Origin: Pectobacterium wasabiae CFBP 3304
GTDB lineage: Bacteria > Pseudomonadota > Gammaproteobacteria > Enterobacterales > Enterobacteriaceae
NCBI RefSeq assembly: GCF_001742185.1
Contig: NZ_CP015750.1
Coordinates: 4,979,229 to 5,043,228, forward strand
Length of the DNA: 64,000 nt
Direction: 5' to 3'
The stretch's first letter is position 1. Each line of letters opens with the position of its first letter. A program made the position numbers and the translations under genes. The notes beneath the pieces were generated by a model. It worked only from the letters and a program-made list of their open reading frames with translations. It had not been told where the DNA came from and made no database searches. Shown piece after piece: positions 1 to 10,377 of this stretch.

Positions 1-221
1 ACCCCTCACTCAAAACGCTCAGCGTCATGTTTTCGTCCCCGCCCCCCACGCTTTACATCATCAACAACGATTCTTTCTATGGCACGCCGTTAAACCCAGT
101 AAAAGCATAGGGATGCCAATAGTTATGCAAATCATACATAGCAGATGGGAATTTAGCAATTCACATTGCCCGCCAGTGTGCGATTATCCTTTTAATTTCA
201 TAATGCTACAGGGTTAACAGC

Positions 222-938
222 ATGAACAGTCTCGTGGGAATTCTGGGTGGTATGGGGCCGGGTGCCACCGTCGATGCGATGCAAAAACTGATCAAAAACA
301 CGCCAGCGTATCGGGATCAAGACCACATTCCAATGATTGCGGTTTCTATTCCTGATATCCCTGACAGAACACAGTGCATCCTCCAGCACAGCGCGTCACC
401 GCTGGACAAAATGCTGCAATATATGAAAATTCTCGAAAATGCAGGCGCTGAATGCATCATTATTCCGTGCAATACCGCACATTATTGGTTCAATGAATTA
501 AAACAACAGTGCCGCGCGGAAATGATCAGCATTATAGATGTGACCTGTCAGGCAATTAGGAACGCTAATACTACACGCGTCGGCTTATTAGCGACGACGG
601 CAACAGTGACAGCGAGAATTTATCAGGACAACCTAATAAACGATGATATTGAGTGCTACACGCCGGATGAAGCTGACCAACACCAGGTAATGGAAAGTAT
701 CTATGCCTATAAATCCGGTAATATTGCTGGGGCCTATAGCATGCTGTCACCGGTAAAAGATCGCCTGTTGCAGGCTGGCGTCGAAAAAATTATTTTGGGT
801 TGTACAGAACTTCCACTGATTCTGGAGCAGGAAGTCAAAACCACCCCGCAATACTATGTCGATGCCACAGAAGAATTAATTAAGAAAACGGTCGAGTGGT
901 ATTTCACCCACAGCCCAAGAAATAATATCGCCGCTTAA
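222..938 (+). CDS. aspartate/glutamate racemase family protein
   Basis: Cytosolic amino-acid racemase of the Asp/Glu/hydantoin racemase superfamily, 238 residues, the usual size. The N-terminus has the glycine-rich GGMGPGAT loop. The two catalytic cysteines expected for a PLP-independent two-base mechanism are visible in PCNTAH (about residue 88) and GCTELPL (about residue 192). In E. coli YgeA the first position is Thr, so this protein fits a classical two-Cys aspartate or glutamate racemase better than YgeA. The start at 222 has a weak AGGG about 10 bases upstream. It is monocistronic and converges on the pectin lyase gene. Substrate (Asp or Glu) cannot be told from sequence alone. Confidence 0.85.
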   Translation: MNSLVGILGGMGPGATVDAMQKLIKNTPAYRDQDHIPMIAVSIPDIPDRTQCILQHSASPLDKMLQYMKILENAGAECIIIPCNTAHYWFNELKQQCRAEMISIIDVTCQAIRNANTTRVGLLATTATVTARIYQDNLINDDIECYTPDEADQHQVMESIYAYKSGNIAGAYSMLSPVKDRLLQAGVEKIILGCTELPLILEQEVKTTPQYYVDATEELIKKTVEWYFTHSPRNNIAA

Positions 939-971
939 GTAGGTGGTTACTTCAATTAACCGATTAAAATA

Positions 972-1012
972 AATATGCCACTCGAATTGATATGTTCACC
1001 GAGTGGCATATT
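972..1012. terminator. inverted repeat between convergent genes
   Basis: Perfect 13-bp arms (972-984 and 1000-1012) around a 15-base loop, placed between the converging racemase and pectin lyase genes. There is no long T tract on either side, so it is a probable bidirectional terminator or 3' stabiliser rather than a textbook intrinsic terminator. Confidence 0.6.
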
Positions 1013-1065
1013 ACACATACTCAATATTTAATAAACTTCAACTACTAATAAATAACGTTCAATGA

Positions 1066-2010
1066 TTATGATGGAAACTTGAGCGCACTATTTTGTGCTC
1101 CCGCATTAGAAACCACCCAAGATTTAGCCGCCGCAGTGGTCATCAAACTGTATGAATAGTTAGATGATGCCGTCCATTTAGCCGCAGGTGATTTACTTGC
1201 TACCGCTGCCGGTGAACTGCCATTATCCGTAAAGGTTGAACCGTTGCCTTTATCATCAACCATGCCTTTCTTTTCTGCACCGGAGCCAAATACGTTGCGC
1301 TCAGAAAGTACATTGGCATTCTGTGCGACCGTAAAGGCCAGATTGAATTTATTGACGTAGTTGTTGAAGACATGGAAATAACCATAACGCATCAGGCCGG
1401 GTGCACGAACCTGAATATTTTCGTAATAGTTGTGGCAGATGGTCAAACGTGGGTAGCCATTGTAGGCACTATTATTGTCATCTGCCGGGTGGCCGAAAAT
1501 ACAACCATACTTATGGTTTGAGAATAAGCAGTTACTGATCGTGACGTAGTCTGCTTTCTCACCGATATAAATCAGTTTATCAAGGCTACCATCACTATCA
1601 CTCCACGTATGCCCCGGCCATGAGCAGTGATCCACCCAATAACCTTTACCGTAGTTCAAATACAGTTGGATATCGTCATTATCCTTGATGGAAACATCAT
1701 GTTTAAAAACCAGATTCTGGAAAATGACGTTAGCTGAATTACTGTCAGCACGTAGGTGGATATTAGTCAGTACATTAGCCCCGCCAAAAGAACCGACAAT
1801 GGTTTTATTGCTGCCAAATACCACTTTGGTCAACGCTGATGCTTTTAGTGATGCGCCAAGCACCACGATGGTTTTTGTGGAACCGCTCACAGCAGACTTA
1901 AAATCGGACAGAGAATTTACCGTAACAACTTTACCGCCCGTCCCTCCGGTAACATTCGCCGCTTTTGCAAAACCAATAATTCCAGTAAGATTTGTTGTTG
2001 GATAAGCCAT
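1066..2010 (-). CDS. pnl: pectin lyase (PL1 family), DNA-damage-inducible Pnl type
   Basis: Plant cell wall virulence enzyme that cleaves methyl-esterified pectin by beta-elimination. The 314-residue protein is a parallel beta-helix PL1 enzyme. DNDDIQLYL, VDHCSWPGHTWSD and APGLMRYGYFHVFNNYV are the conserved PL1 core, with the catalytic Arg in the last block. It begins MAYPTTNLTG with no signal peptide, which is the known state of Pectobacterium Pnl. It closely resembles my memory of Pectobacterium PnlA along its length. In that genus pnl is induced by DNA damage through RecA/RdgA/RdgB; I infer the same here, but did not identify the RdgB site. A good GAGGG ribosome site precedes the start. 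Confidence 0.93.
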   Translation of the reverse strand: MAYPTTNLTGIIGFAKAANVTGGTGGKVVTVNSLSDFKSAVSGSTKTIVVLGASLKASALTKVVFGSNKTIVGSFGGANVLTNIHLRADSNSANVIFQNLVFKHDVSIKDNDDIQLYLNYGKGYWVDHCSWPGHTWSDSDGSLDKLIYIGEKADYVTISNCLFSNHKYGCIFGHPADDNNSAYNGYPRLTICHNYYENIQVRAPGLMRYGYFHVFNNYVNKFNLAFTVAQNANVLSERNVFGSGAEKKGMVDDKGNGSTFTDNGSSPAAVASKSPAAKWTASSNYSYSLMTTAAAKSWVVSNAGAQNSALKFPS

Positions 2011-2225
2011 AAATATCCCTCTTTACAATTAGTGAATAGTAATGTCTTACGATGCATTATTTAATCGATGACAAATAACACACCGCCGACAATTAAAGAG
2101 TGTATATAAGGGATTTCACTAAGCTTATTAATCGAGTTTAATAAAAAAACAACCTTGCGAATAATTAAATAACCAATTAATACGCTGCCATTCCTTTAGT
2201 AAAAACAGCAGCGCAAAAATGCGTA

Positions 2226-3041
2226 TTACCAACCTTTTACTGCACCACCGTTAAAAATACGGTCTGCCGCCTGCTCAACCTCATCAGATTGATAGGCTTT
2301 AATAAATTTATTCACGTTCTCCGCTTCTTTATTATCCTCGCGGGTCACAATGATATTCACATACGGAGATTCTTTACCTTCAATAAAAATGCCGTCTTTG
2401 GTTGGCGTTAAGCCCGTTTGCTGAATATAGGTTGTACTGATGATCGCCACCGTCACTTTCGGATCGTCTAACAAACGCGGTAACTGTGCACCTTCCACCT
2501 CCATAATACGCAGGTTATGCGTATTGGTTGTGATATCCAGCACCGTCGGCAACAGCCCCGTATCCGGCTTCAGAGTAATTAATCCGGTTTTTTCCAGTAA
2601 TAACAGCGCTCGTCCCAGATTAGTAGGATCGAAAGGAATCGCGATGGTATCGCCGTCTTTCAGATCGTTGATATTCTTTATCTTCTTCGAATAACCCGCC
2701 ATAGGGAAAACGAAGGTATTCCCTACCGCCACCAGCTTATAACCGTGTTCACGATTTTGCTGTTCCAGAAAAGGGCGGTGTTGAAATACATTTGCGTCCA
2801 GATCGCGTTTATCCGTCGCCTCATTCGGCAATAGCGAACCGCTAAACCCAACCAGCTCGACATCCAAATTATATTTTTCTTTGGCTACTTTCTTCGCGAC
2901 GTCAGCAACATCCTGCTCCGCGCCATTAATCACACCGACTTTAATATGATTGGCAGAGTTACCTGCATTATCACACGCAGTCAACGCCATTGCCGCGCTG
3001 ACGACTCCCGCCACCAGCGTTATACGCCATTTTTTCATCAT
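2226..3041 (-). CDS. nlpA: NlpA-type lipoprotein (methionine-binding family)
   Basis: Inner-membrane lipoprotein of the MetQ/NlpA periplasmic binding family, 271 residues. A signal peptide ends in the lipobox LTAC with Asp after the Cys, the classic inner-membrane retention signal. The mature part carries family motifs KVGVINGAEQDV, DANVFQHRPFLEQ and VAIISTTYIQQTG and resembles E. coli NlpA closely from start to end. NlpA is a minor methionine-binding lipoprotein also linked to vesicle formation. There is no metN/metI beside it, which supports NlpA over MetQ. In E. coli nlpA also lies not far from uhp, so the neighbourhood is partly conserved. Divergent from uhpA. Confidence 0.88.
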   Translation of the reverse strand: MMKKWRITLVAGVVSAAMALTACDNAGNSANHIKVGVINGAEQDVADVAKKVAKEKYNLDVELVGFSGSLLPNEATDKRDLDANVFQHRPFLEQQNREHGYKLVAVGNTFVFPMAGYSKKIKNINDLKDGDTIAIPFDPTNLGRALLLLEKTGLITLKPDTGLLPTVLDITTNTHNLRIMEVEGAQLPRLLDDPKVTVAIISTTYIQQTGLTPTKDGIFIEGKESPYVNIIVTREDNKEAENVNKFIKAYQSDEVEQAADRIFNGGAVKGW

Positions 3042-3287
3042 TCTGTTTCACCTGATACCTTAAATACATCGATTTCTAACTACACGGATTTAAGGAGAAA
3101 AACAGTATGTCCCTCGATTCAATGAGTCAAATAACTCCGCGTTCTATCAATATGCCTTTCATCATTCGGCCAAATCAGTGTGGTGATATCTGTTAAGCCG
3201 ATTCCATTTTAATTATCTGCTATTGCTCGCCTTTGCATTCCCCCGCATTATGACACTTTGATGACTTTAGATGCACACGGCGAAACC

Positions 3288-3917
3288 ATGATTAATGTGG
3301 CTTTGGTTGACGATCACATCGTTGTACGGTCTGGATTTGCACAGCTTCTGACACTAGAGAATGACATTCAGGTCGTGGGGCAATATGCTTCGGCGGCGCA
3401 GGCGTGGCCGCATTTACTCAAACAGCCGATTGACGTTGCCGTGATTGATATTGCCATGCCGGATGAAAGTGGCCTGTCGTTATTAAACCGCCTACGCCAA
3501 CAGCGCCCCAATTTTCGCGCCATTATTCTGAGCATCTATGACACCACTGCATTTGTACAAAGCGCGTTGGATGCGGGCGCGGGCGGCTACCTCACGAAGC
3601 GCTGCGGCCCGGAAGAATTAGTGCAAGCGGTTCGCGTAGTCAGTAGCGGTGGCCTTTATCTGTGTGCCGATGCCCTGCACGCCATTCGCCATCAGCAGCA
3701 GCCACCGAAGGAACTGCTGGCGCTGACCCCACGCGAACGGGAAATATTCAGCCTGCTAATCAACGGAGTTAGTGTGAAAAGCATCGCCGAACAGCTCGAA
3801 CTTAGCCATAAGACGGTCCACGTTCACCGCGCTAATATTCTCAGTAAATTACAGTGTGAATCCACAGTAGAACTGGTGCATTTTGCGCTGCAACACCAAT
3901 TGCTGGCTGGGAAATAG
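3288..3917 (+). CDS. uhpA: UhpA-like response regulator (NarL/FixJ type)
   Basis: DNA-binding response regulator, 209 residues from the Met at 3288; an upstream Met at 3258 would add 10 residues that UhpA proteins lack. Receiver domain: acidic pair in VDDH, phospho-acceptor Asp in VIDIAMPDESGL (about residue 54), Lys in LTKRC. C-terminal LuxR-type helix-turn-helix: LTPREREIF then HKTVHVHRANILSKL. The start resembles E. coli UhpA (VRSGFAQLL). It is followed after 3 bases by uhpB, so the two are translated together. UhpA activates hexose-phosphate uptake genes; here the only uptake genes nearby are afuABC. Confidence 0.87.
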   Translation: MINVALVDDHIVVRSGFAQLLTLENDIQVVGQYASAAQAWPHLLKQPIDVAVIDIAMPDESGLSLLNRLRQQRPNFRAIILSIYDTTAFVQSALDAGAGGYLTKRCGPEELVQAVRVVSSGGLYLCADALHAIRHQQQPPKELLALTPREREIFSLLINGVSVKSIAEQLELSHKTVHVHRANILSKLQCESTVELVHFALQHQLLAGK

Positions 3918-3920
3918 CCA

Positions 3921-5498
3921 ATGCGCCGCCTGCACGTCATCGGTATGACGCTGTTTCTGGCCTTTTTCTACAGCCTGATTTGGCTGGCGCTATGGACCAT
4001 CAGTTTCTATTTAAGCAATAACGGCCAGCAGGCGGCGCTACTGTTACCGCAAGGGTTGCGATTGGCGTTGATGATTTTGCTGCCGCGCAAATACTGGCCG
4101 ACCTTGCTGCTTGCGGAAATCGCTATACAGAGTTGGCTTATCAGCGAGCAGCTCATGACGCACTCGCTGCTACTGTTTTCCCCCTTTCTGAGCCTGATTC
4201 CAGCCATCATCACGCATAAAATCTGGCATCGCTATACGCTCTATTGGCAACGACTGCTGCTGTTGCTGGCAGCGTTGACGCTTAACACCATTCTGCACGG
4301 CATTGCTATCGGCCCCTGGTTACCCTCGCAACTGACACAAACGCTGCTGGCTACGTTTACCGGCGGTGTCCTGCTGATTCCGTTCATCTATTTATTGTAC
4401 GAATACATCAAGCAGCAGCACTTGCAGACGTTGCTGGCACAGGAGATCCCCGATCCACCGCTGCGTACCTCGCTGCTGATTTGGTGCTCGCTGTTTTTTT
4501 CTATCGGCGTTTGCCTGCAAATGGCGTTCACACCCGAGATGGAACGCCTGCTGCTGATCTTCGTTTTTCTGCCCAATGTGGTGATGGCGTATAAATTCGG
4601 TTGGCAAGGTGGCGTACTGTCCGCCGTACTCGGCAGCCTGATGATTGCCGTCACTCGCCAGGTGAGCGGAGCCTTTGATGACCTGCTGGAGCTAGAGCTG
4701 TTTCTCTCTACGCAGGCGCTACTCGGCATTGGATTGGGGATCGCTATCAGCCGTCAGCAACAGTTGGCACAGCGTCTTCAGCGCTACCGCCAGCAGTTGG
4801 AAAAAGAGCTAAAAACCCGCCGCCAGCTGATGGAACGCATCATTCATACCGAAGAAGCCGTGCGCAAAGATATCGCGCGCGAGCTGCATGATGATATCGG
4901 TCAAAACATCACCGCGATTCAAATTCAGGCCATGCTGGTGAAACACAGCGCGCCAGCCGAGGCAGCACAACATGCCGCCGGACAAATCAGCGAGCTGTCA
5001 CGGCGAATCCACCACACTACACGCCAACTGTTGCGCCAGTTGCGACCTCCAGTGCTGGATGAAATGGTGCTGGATAAAGCGCTGCATCATCTGGCGGATG
5101 AATTCGCCTTTGCGGCTCGCGGCATCCAGTTCCAATTAGATTATCAGCTTCCCACGCCCCCTCATGATGACGTGGTGATTTTCACGCTTTACCGGCTGGT
5201 GCAGGAACTGCTCAACAACATCAACAAGCACGCCAGCGCCACGCAGATTACCATTCGCCTCAGCCAACAGGATGACATGATTACACTCGACGTCATTGAT
5301 AACGGCGTGGGCATCACACAGAAAGACAGTGCACATCCAACAAGCGGCGGCTTCGGCCTGCGAGGCATTGAAGAACGCGTGCAGGCGCTGGGCGGAAACT
5401 GGCTGGTGAAAGCCGTCGTCAACGAGGCATCCACCACGCCGCGCGGCACGCACATAATTGTTAACCTGCCCACAAAATTTAAACAAAAAGACGACTAA
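3921..5498 (+). CDS. uhpB: UhpB-like sensor histidine kinase
   Basis: Membrane sensor kinase, 525 residues (E. coli UhpB is 500). About the first 270 residues form a MASE1-like set of roughly eight hydrophobic segments. A short coiled region leads into a HisKA_3 dimerisation domain with the phospho-acceptor His in ARELHDDIGQN (about residue 317). The ATPase domain has the N box QELLNNINKHA and G boxes DNGVGI and GFGLRGIEERV. In the known system UhpC reports external glucose-6-phosphate to UhpB, which phosphorylates UhpA. It sits between uhpA and uhpC in one operon. Confidence 0.87.
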   Translation: MRRLHVIGMTLFLAFFYSLIWLALWTISFYLSNNGQQAALLLPQGLRLALMILLPRKYWPTLLLAEIAIQSWLISEQLMTHSLLLFSPFLSLIPAIITHKIWHRYTLYWQRLLLLLAALTLNTILHGIAIGPWLPSQLTQTLLATFTGGVLLIPFIYLLYEYIKQQHLQTLLAQEIPDPPLRTSLLIWCSLFFSIGVCLQMAFTPEMERLLLIFVFLPNVVMAYKFGWQGGVLSAVLGSLMIAVTRQVSGAFDDLLELELFLSTQALLGIGLGIAISRQQQLAQRLQRYRQQLEKELKTRRQLMERIIHTEEAVRKDIARELHDDIGQNITAIQIQAMLVKHSAPAEAAQHAAGQISELSRRIHHTTRQLLRQLRPPVLDEMVLDKALHHLADEFAFAARGIQFQLDYQLPTPPHDDVVIFTLYRLVQELLNNINKHASATQITIRLSQQDDMITLDVIDNGVGITQKDSAHPTSGGFGLRGIEERVQALGGNWLVKAVVNEASTTPRGTHIIVNLPTKFKQKDD

Positions 5499-5587
5499 TT
5501 AGGAATTTTTCCTAGTCATCTAAAACCTTGTCTCATCCTTTTTCATTCGCATCCTCCTACTCTTCTCTCAACGCGACGGAGAACCCC

Positions 5588-6919
5588 ATGCAGGCACCCA
5601 TGTTTCCAAAGGGACAGCTTTCACCAGCACAAATCAGTCAGCGCTATCGCTACTGGCGACCGCGGTTGTTGATTTCCATGGTCATCGGGTATGCCACGTT
5701 TTACCTGACGCGTAAAAGTATCAACTTCGTCATGCCGGTGATGCAGTTGGAATTAGGGTTAAGCAAAGGCGATATCGGTCTGCTGGGGACGCTGTTTTAT
5801 CTCTGTTATGGCGCGTCCAAATTTATCTCCGGCATCGTGTGCGATCGCACTCAGGTACGCTGGTTTATGGGCGTCGGGCTGATGATTACTGGTGTGCTGA
5901 ACATTCTGTTCATGTACTGCCAGTCGCTCACTGGTTTGCTAATTGTCTGGGCGCTGAACGGTTTCTTTCAAGGTTGGGGTTGGCCTCCCTGCGCCAGACT
6001 GCTGAGTAGTTGGTATTCGCGCAATGAGCGCGGCCTCTGGTGGGGATGCTGGAATACATCGATCAACATCGGCGGTGCAGCAGTTCCTTTACTGGCGGGC
6101 TATCTGGCCTCCGAATGGGGCTGGCAAGCGGCGCTGCTGGTGCCAGGCATTATCGGGATTGTGATCGGCCTGTGGCTGTGTTGGCAGTTGTGCGACAAAC
6201 CGCAACAGCAGGGATTACCCAGCGTCGGCCAATGGCGGCGCGATGCGTTGGAGCTTCGTCAGGAGCAGCAGAGTCCACCGATGCCGATGCGTCAGATTCT
6301 GCGTGATGCGATTCTGCGCAACCGCACCATCTGGCTGCTCGGGTTCTCCTACATTCTGGTGTACCTGATTCGCATAGCACTGAATGACTGGGGAAATATC
6401 TGGCTGTCCGAAAGCCACGGCTTCAACCTGCTCAGCGCGAACGCCACGCTATCGCTGTTTGAACTGGGCGGATTGCTGGGGGCACTGTTTGCCGGTTGGG
6501 GATCGGATTTGCTGTTTCGTGGTCAACGCGCACCGATGATTTTGCTGTTTGCACTCGGACTGTTTTTAACTATGACCGCGCTGTGGCTGGCACCAATTCA
6601 CCACTATTCGCTACTCGCGGCCTGTTTCTTCAGTATCGGTTTTTTTGTTTTTGGACCACAGATGTTGATTGGTCTGGCTGCGACGGAATACAGCCATAAG
6701 GATGCAGCAGGCACGGTGACAGGCTTTCTGGCGTTGTTTGCCTACTTGGGAGCAGCACTGGCGGGCTGGCCGCTAGCACAGGTGCTGCAACACTATGGAT
6801 GGTCGGGATTTTTTACTCTGCTGGCGTTGGCCTCAGCCTGTATCGGACTGTTATTGATGCCGCTGCTGATGGCAGGTATCAGCCGCCGGGAAAGCTTGAT
6901 GACATCAAAACAGCAATAA
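5588..6919 (+). CDS. uhpC: UhpC-like transporter-type sugar-phosphate sensor
   Basis: Major facilitator superfamily protein of the organophosphate:Pi antiporter family, 443 residues with about 12 membrane segments. It matches UhpC rather than UhpT: RYRYWRPR near the N-terminus, FYLTRKSINFVMP, ALNGFFQGWGWPPCARLLSSWYSR, and GFFVFGPQMLIGLAATE. UhpC binds external glucose-6-phosphate and activates UhpB. I chose the ATG at 5588, which has GGAGA eight bases upstream, over a TTG at 5528. A separate UhpT gene, which usually follows, is absent from this window. Confidence 0.82.
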   Translation: MQAPMFPKGQLSPAQISQRYRYWRPRLLISMVIGYATFYLTRKSINFVMPVMQLELGLSKGDIGLLGTLFYLCYGASKFISGIVCDRTQVRWFMGVGLMITGVLNILFMYCQSLTGLLIVWALNGFFQGWGWPPCARLLSSWYSRNERGLWWGCWNTSINIGGAAVPLLAGYLASEWGWQAALLVPGIIGIVIGLWLCWQLCDKPQQQGLPSVGQWRRDALELRQEQQSPPMPMRQILRDAILRNRTIWLLGFSYILVYLIRIALNDWGNIWLSESHGFNLLSANATLSLFELGGLLGALFAGWGSDLLFRGQRAPMILLFALGLFLTMTALWLAPIHHYSLLAACFFSIGFFVFGPQMLIGLAATEYSHKDAAGTVTGFLALFAYLGAALAGWPLAQVLQHYGWSGFFTLLALASACIGLLLMPLLMAGISRRESLMTSKQQ

Positions 6920-6930
6920 CAATCGATAAC

Positions 6931-7059
<129 letters not shown>

Positions 7060-7073
7060 CTAAGGAAAACATC

Positions 7074-8108
7074 ATGAAACTGACTACCTTAACTACCCTC
7101 ATCGCCGCTGGACTGACCGTTGCTGCTGTCACCACCACCACTGCTCGGGCCGAAGGGCGCTTAGTAGTTTACTGTGGTGCTACTAACACCTTTTGCGAGG
7201 AAGAAACTAAAGCTTTCAGCGAAAAATACAGCGTCAAAGTATCATTCCTCCGTAACAGTGCGGGCAGCACGCTGGCAAAAATCGATGCGGAGAGAAAGAA
7301 CCCACAGGCTGATGTCTGGTACGGCGGCACGCTGGACCCACAATCTCAGGCCGGCGAAATGGAATTACTGGAGCCGTATCAGTCTAAAAACCTTGAGCAG
7401 ATCATGCCGCAGTTCCGCGATCCTGCCAAACGTAAAGGCAACTACTCATCGGCCATTTATGTCGGCATCCTTGGTTTTGGCGTTAACACCGACCGCTTGA
7501 AAGAGAAAAATCTACCCGTGCCACAGTGCTGGAAAGATCTAACCAATCCGGTCTACAAAGGCGAAATCCAGATTGCCGATCCACAAAGTTCCGGCACAGC
7601 CTATACCGCGCTGGCAACGTTCTCCCAGCTTTGGGGCCAGGATCAGGCCTTTGATTACCTGAAGAAACTGAACACCAACGTGTCGCAATACACTAAGTCC
7701 GGTATTGCCCCGGCACGCAACGCCGCGCGCGGTGAAACCGCCATCGGCATCGGCTTCCTGCATGACTACTCGCTGGAGAAAGAGAAAGGCGCACCGCTGG
7801 CACTGATCTCCCCGTGTGAAGGGACTGGCTATGAAATTGGCGGCGTCAGCATCCTGAAAGGCGCGCGCAATATGGATAACGCCAAACTGTTCGTTGACTG
7901 GGCGCTATCGAAAGAAGCACAGGAACTCTCCTGGAAGAAAGGCCAATCCTACCAGATCCTGACTAACACCACTGCCGAAGCGTCCCCGCTGTCGCTGAAA
8001 TTGCAGGATCTGAAACTGATCAACTACGACATGGACAAATACGGCGCGGCAGACGTGCGTAAAGAGCTGATTTCCAAGTGGGTTAACGAAGTCAAAATGG
8101 GCCAATAA
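7074..8108 (+). CDS. afuA: periplasmic binding protein, AfuA type
   Basis: Periplasmic solute-binding protein of the iron(III)/AfuA cluster, 344 residues, with a Sec signal peptide cut after TTARA (about residue 26). Mature motifs: VVYCGATNTFCEEE, DVWYGG, ADPQSSGTAYTA, SGIAPARNAARGE, GIGFLHDY. Automatic annotation usually calls this family ferric-iron binding, but Actinobacillus AfuA was shown to bind hexose 6-phosphates. Placement directly after uhpABC strongly favours sugar phosphate as ligand. It lacks the twin-Tyr pattern of FbpA iron sites as far as I can see by eye. First gene of afuABC. Confidence 0.83.
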   Translation: MKLTTLTTLIAAGLTVAAVTTTTARAEGRLVVYCGATNTFCEEETKAFSEKYSVKVSFLRNSAGSTLAKIDAERKNPQADVWYGGTLDPQSQAGEMELLEPYQSKNLEQIMPQFRDPAKRKGNYSSAIYVGILGFGVNTDRLKEKNLPVPQCWKDLTNPVYKGEIQIADPQSSGTAYTALATFSQLWGQDQAFDYLKKLNTNVSQYTKSGIAPARNAARGETAIGIGFLHDYSLEKEKGAPLALISPCEGTGYEIGGVSILKGARNMDNAKLFVDWALSKEAQELSWKKGQSYQILTNTTAEASPLSLKLQDLKLINYDMDKYGAADVRKELISKWVNEVKMGQ

Positions 8109-8147
8109 TCTCGATTGATTGTCCTTGATTGATTGCAAAAACAACGG

Positions 8148-8185
8148 GAACACGGCGATACCGCATTTCGCTTAACGCCGTGTTC
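8148..8185 (+). terminator. hairpin between afuA and afuB
   Basis: Perfect 10-bp arms (8148-8157 and 8176-8185) around an 18-base loop, 40 bases after the afuA stop and 100 before afuB. There is no T run, so it most likely stabilises the upstream message or attenuates read-through. This is common after binding-protein genes that need higher expression than the membrane parts. Confidence 0.6.
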
Positions 8186-8284
8186 TCAGCATCGCTGATT
8201 GACCATGACTCAATATTATTCACCAACCAATACCTGTGACGATTCAATCTTATAAAACAACGCTATAAAGCACCAGGGAACCTT

Positions 8285-10363
8285 ATGTCACACACACTCA
8301 CTCTCTCACCGACGCCTAAACGGGATCCCGTTTTTCTGTGGCTGGCGCTGATTGCAGCAACCTTTTTGCTGCTGCCAGCATGGAGTCTGGACTACGGTCT
8401 GCTCAATGCCTCACGCGATGAATTGCTGGCGGCCTACAGTTGGTCTAGCCTGAATATCAGCCTGCTTTGGTTTCTACTGCCGTTAGGATTACTGGCGCGT
8501 CCACTACTTACTCCCAGCCGGGAACAGCGTAGTCGCCACCGTTTTGATGCGGCTTATGCCCTGTTCTGCACTCTTTTTGTGGTCATCAGTGCGACCATTG
8601 AAGGTCGCGGAATGGGCTATGGCTCTATTGGACTGTTTGTTGCGCTGAGTGCAATTATTACGCTGGCGCTCTCGCGGCTTGACTGGCTGGGTGGCGATCG
8701 CTTCGTCATCGGCTCACTCATCAGCATCATTGCGCTGATTAGCGTATTTATTCTTTACCCAAGTATCGCCATCTTCATCCCGATGTTCACCAATGACAGC
8801 GGTGAATTCGCGCCGTTGGCATTTATGCAGGTTCTAAGCCAAGCACACATTCTACGGGTGATCTGGAACTCATTCCTGCTGTCGGTTGCCGTCGGGATCG
8901 GCTGTACTTTCTTCGGTATGGTGCTGGCAATTTACACCTCGCGTATTGCCCGCCGCTCTGCGATTATCGGCCGTATCTTCTCCATTCTGCCTATCGTTAC
9001 ACCACCGTTTGTCGTCGGGTTAGGCGTAACGCTGATGATGGGCCGCTCCGGCTATGTTACCGAGCTGATGACGGCTTGGTTCGGCCTGACGAATACCAAC
9101 TGGCTGTACGGCTTTACCGGTATCTGGCTGGCGCAGGTGCTCGCCTTCACGCCGATGTCGTTTATGATTCTCGAAGGCGCGATGAAGACGATTCATCCGT
9201 CGCTGGAAGAAGCGTCTTACACGTTGCGTGCCAACCGCTATCAAACCTTTCAGCGGGTTTTCCTGCCTCTACTGAAACCGGCGCTGGCTAACTCGTTCCT
9301 GATCGTGATCGTCCAGTCGCTGGCCGACTTCAGTAACCCGCTGGTGCTGGGCGGCAACTTCGACGTCCTCGCTACCCAGATTTACTTCTACATTACTGGG
9401 GCACAGTTGGATTACCAGTCGGCCAGTACGCTCGGCGTTGTTCTGCTGCTGTTCTCACTGGCGGTATTCTGCGTGCAATATCTGTGGATCGGTAAACGCT
9501 CCTACGTCACTATTTCCGGCAAATCCTCCCGGGGCGATGTACAGCCGCTGCCCGTTTCGCTGGTATGGATCGTCAGCATCCTGCTTTATGTCTGGATTGC
9601 CTTTAACGTCCTGCTGTACGGCAGCATTTTCTACGGCAGCTTTACCGTTAACTGGGGCGTGGATTACACCCTGACCCTGGCAAACTTCAGCAAACTGTTC
9701 GGACAAGGTTTTAGCGACGGCGCCTGGCCTTCCCTGCTGGATACACTGCTGTTCGCAGGTATCGCTGCACCGATTACGGCACTGTTTGGACTACTCATCG
9801 CCTACATCGTGGTGCGCCAACAGTTCTACGGCAAGAAAGCCATCGAGTTCACCACCATGCTGTGCTTTGCGGTGCCGGGCACCGTTGCCGGTGTGTCTTA
9901 CATCCTGGCCTTTAACAGCGCGCCGGTTTACTTAACGGGCACGGCGGTGATTGTCATCATGTCGATGGTGATGCGTAACGTGCCGGTTGGTATCCGGGCG
10001 GGTATTGCCGGATTGGGACAGTTGGATAAATCACTGGACGAAGCATCACTCAGCCTACGTGCAGGTTCGATGCGCACGGTGTTTTATATCCTGCTACCGC
10101 TGCTGCGTCCGGCCATTTTGTCTGCGCTGATTTACAGCTTCGTACGTGCGATTACCACCGTCAGCGCCATTATCTTCCTGGTTACACCGGATACTCGCGT
10201 CGCCACGTCTTACATTCTTAACCGCGTGGAAGACGGTGAATACGGTATGGCGATTGCCTACGGTTCCATCCTGATTGTGGTCATGCTGGCCATTATTTTC
10301 CTGTTCGATTATCTGGTCGGTGAAGCGCGGATTTCCCGCACGAAAGCCAAGAATAATGCCTAA
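8285..10363 (+). CDS. afuB: ABC transporter permease, AfuB type (two fused units)
   Basis: Inner-membrane permease of 692 residues with about 14-16 membrane segments. It is a tandem fusion of two BPD-transport permease modules. EAA loops, which contact the ATPase, are visible as [21 protein letters not shown] (about residue 310) and [21 protein letters not shown] (about residue 585). Extra N-terminal segments precede the first module, as in AfuB and FbpB. Start at 8285 has AGGGA seven bases upstream. It is followed by afuC within 15 bases. Role inferred from operon: membrane channel for the AfuA ligand, probably hexose phosphate. Confidence 0.85.
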   Translation: MSHTLTLSPTPKRDPVFLWLALIAATFLLLPAWSLDYGLLNASRDELLAAYSWSSLNISLLWFLLPLGLLARPLLTPSREQRSRHRFDAAYALFCTLFVVISATIEGRGMGYGSIGLFVALSAIITLALSRLDWLGGDRFVIGSLISIIALISVFILYPSIAIFIPMFTNDSGEFAPLAFMQVLSQAHILRVIWNSFLLSVAVGIGCTFFGMVLAIYTSRIARRSAIIGRIFSILPIVTPPFVVGLGVTLMMGRSGYVTELMTAWFGLTNTNWLYGFTGIWLAQVLAFTPMSFMILEGAMKTIHPSLEEASYTLRANRYQTFQRVFLPLLKPALANSFLIVIVQSLADFSNPLVLGGNFDVLATQIYFYITGAQLDYQSASTLGVVLLLFSLAVFCVQYLWIGKRSYVTISGKSSRGDVQPLPVSLVWIVSILLYVWIAFNVLLYGSIFYGSFTVNWGVDYTLTLANFSKLFGQGFSDGAWPSLLDTLLFAGIAAPITALFGLLIAYIVVRQQFYGKKAIEFTTMLCFAVPGTVAGVSYILAFNSAPVYLTGTAVIVIMSMVMRNVPVGIRAGIAGLGQLDKSLDEASLSLRAGSMRTVFYILLPLLRPAILSALIYSFVRAITTVSAIIFLVTPDTRVATSYILNRVEDGEYGMAIAYGSILIVVMLAIIFLFDYLVGEARISRTKAKNNA

Positions 10364-10377
10364 GCGGAGTGATTACC

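Noticed and set aside
1685..2005. Plus-strand open frame of 106 codons opposite pnl
   Set aside because: Mirror of the pectin lyase frame with no ribosome site; pnl itself is unambiguous.
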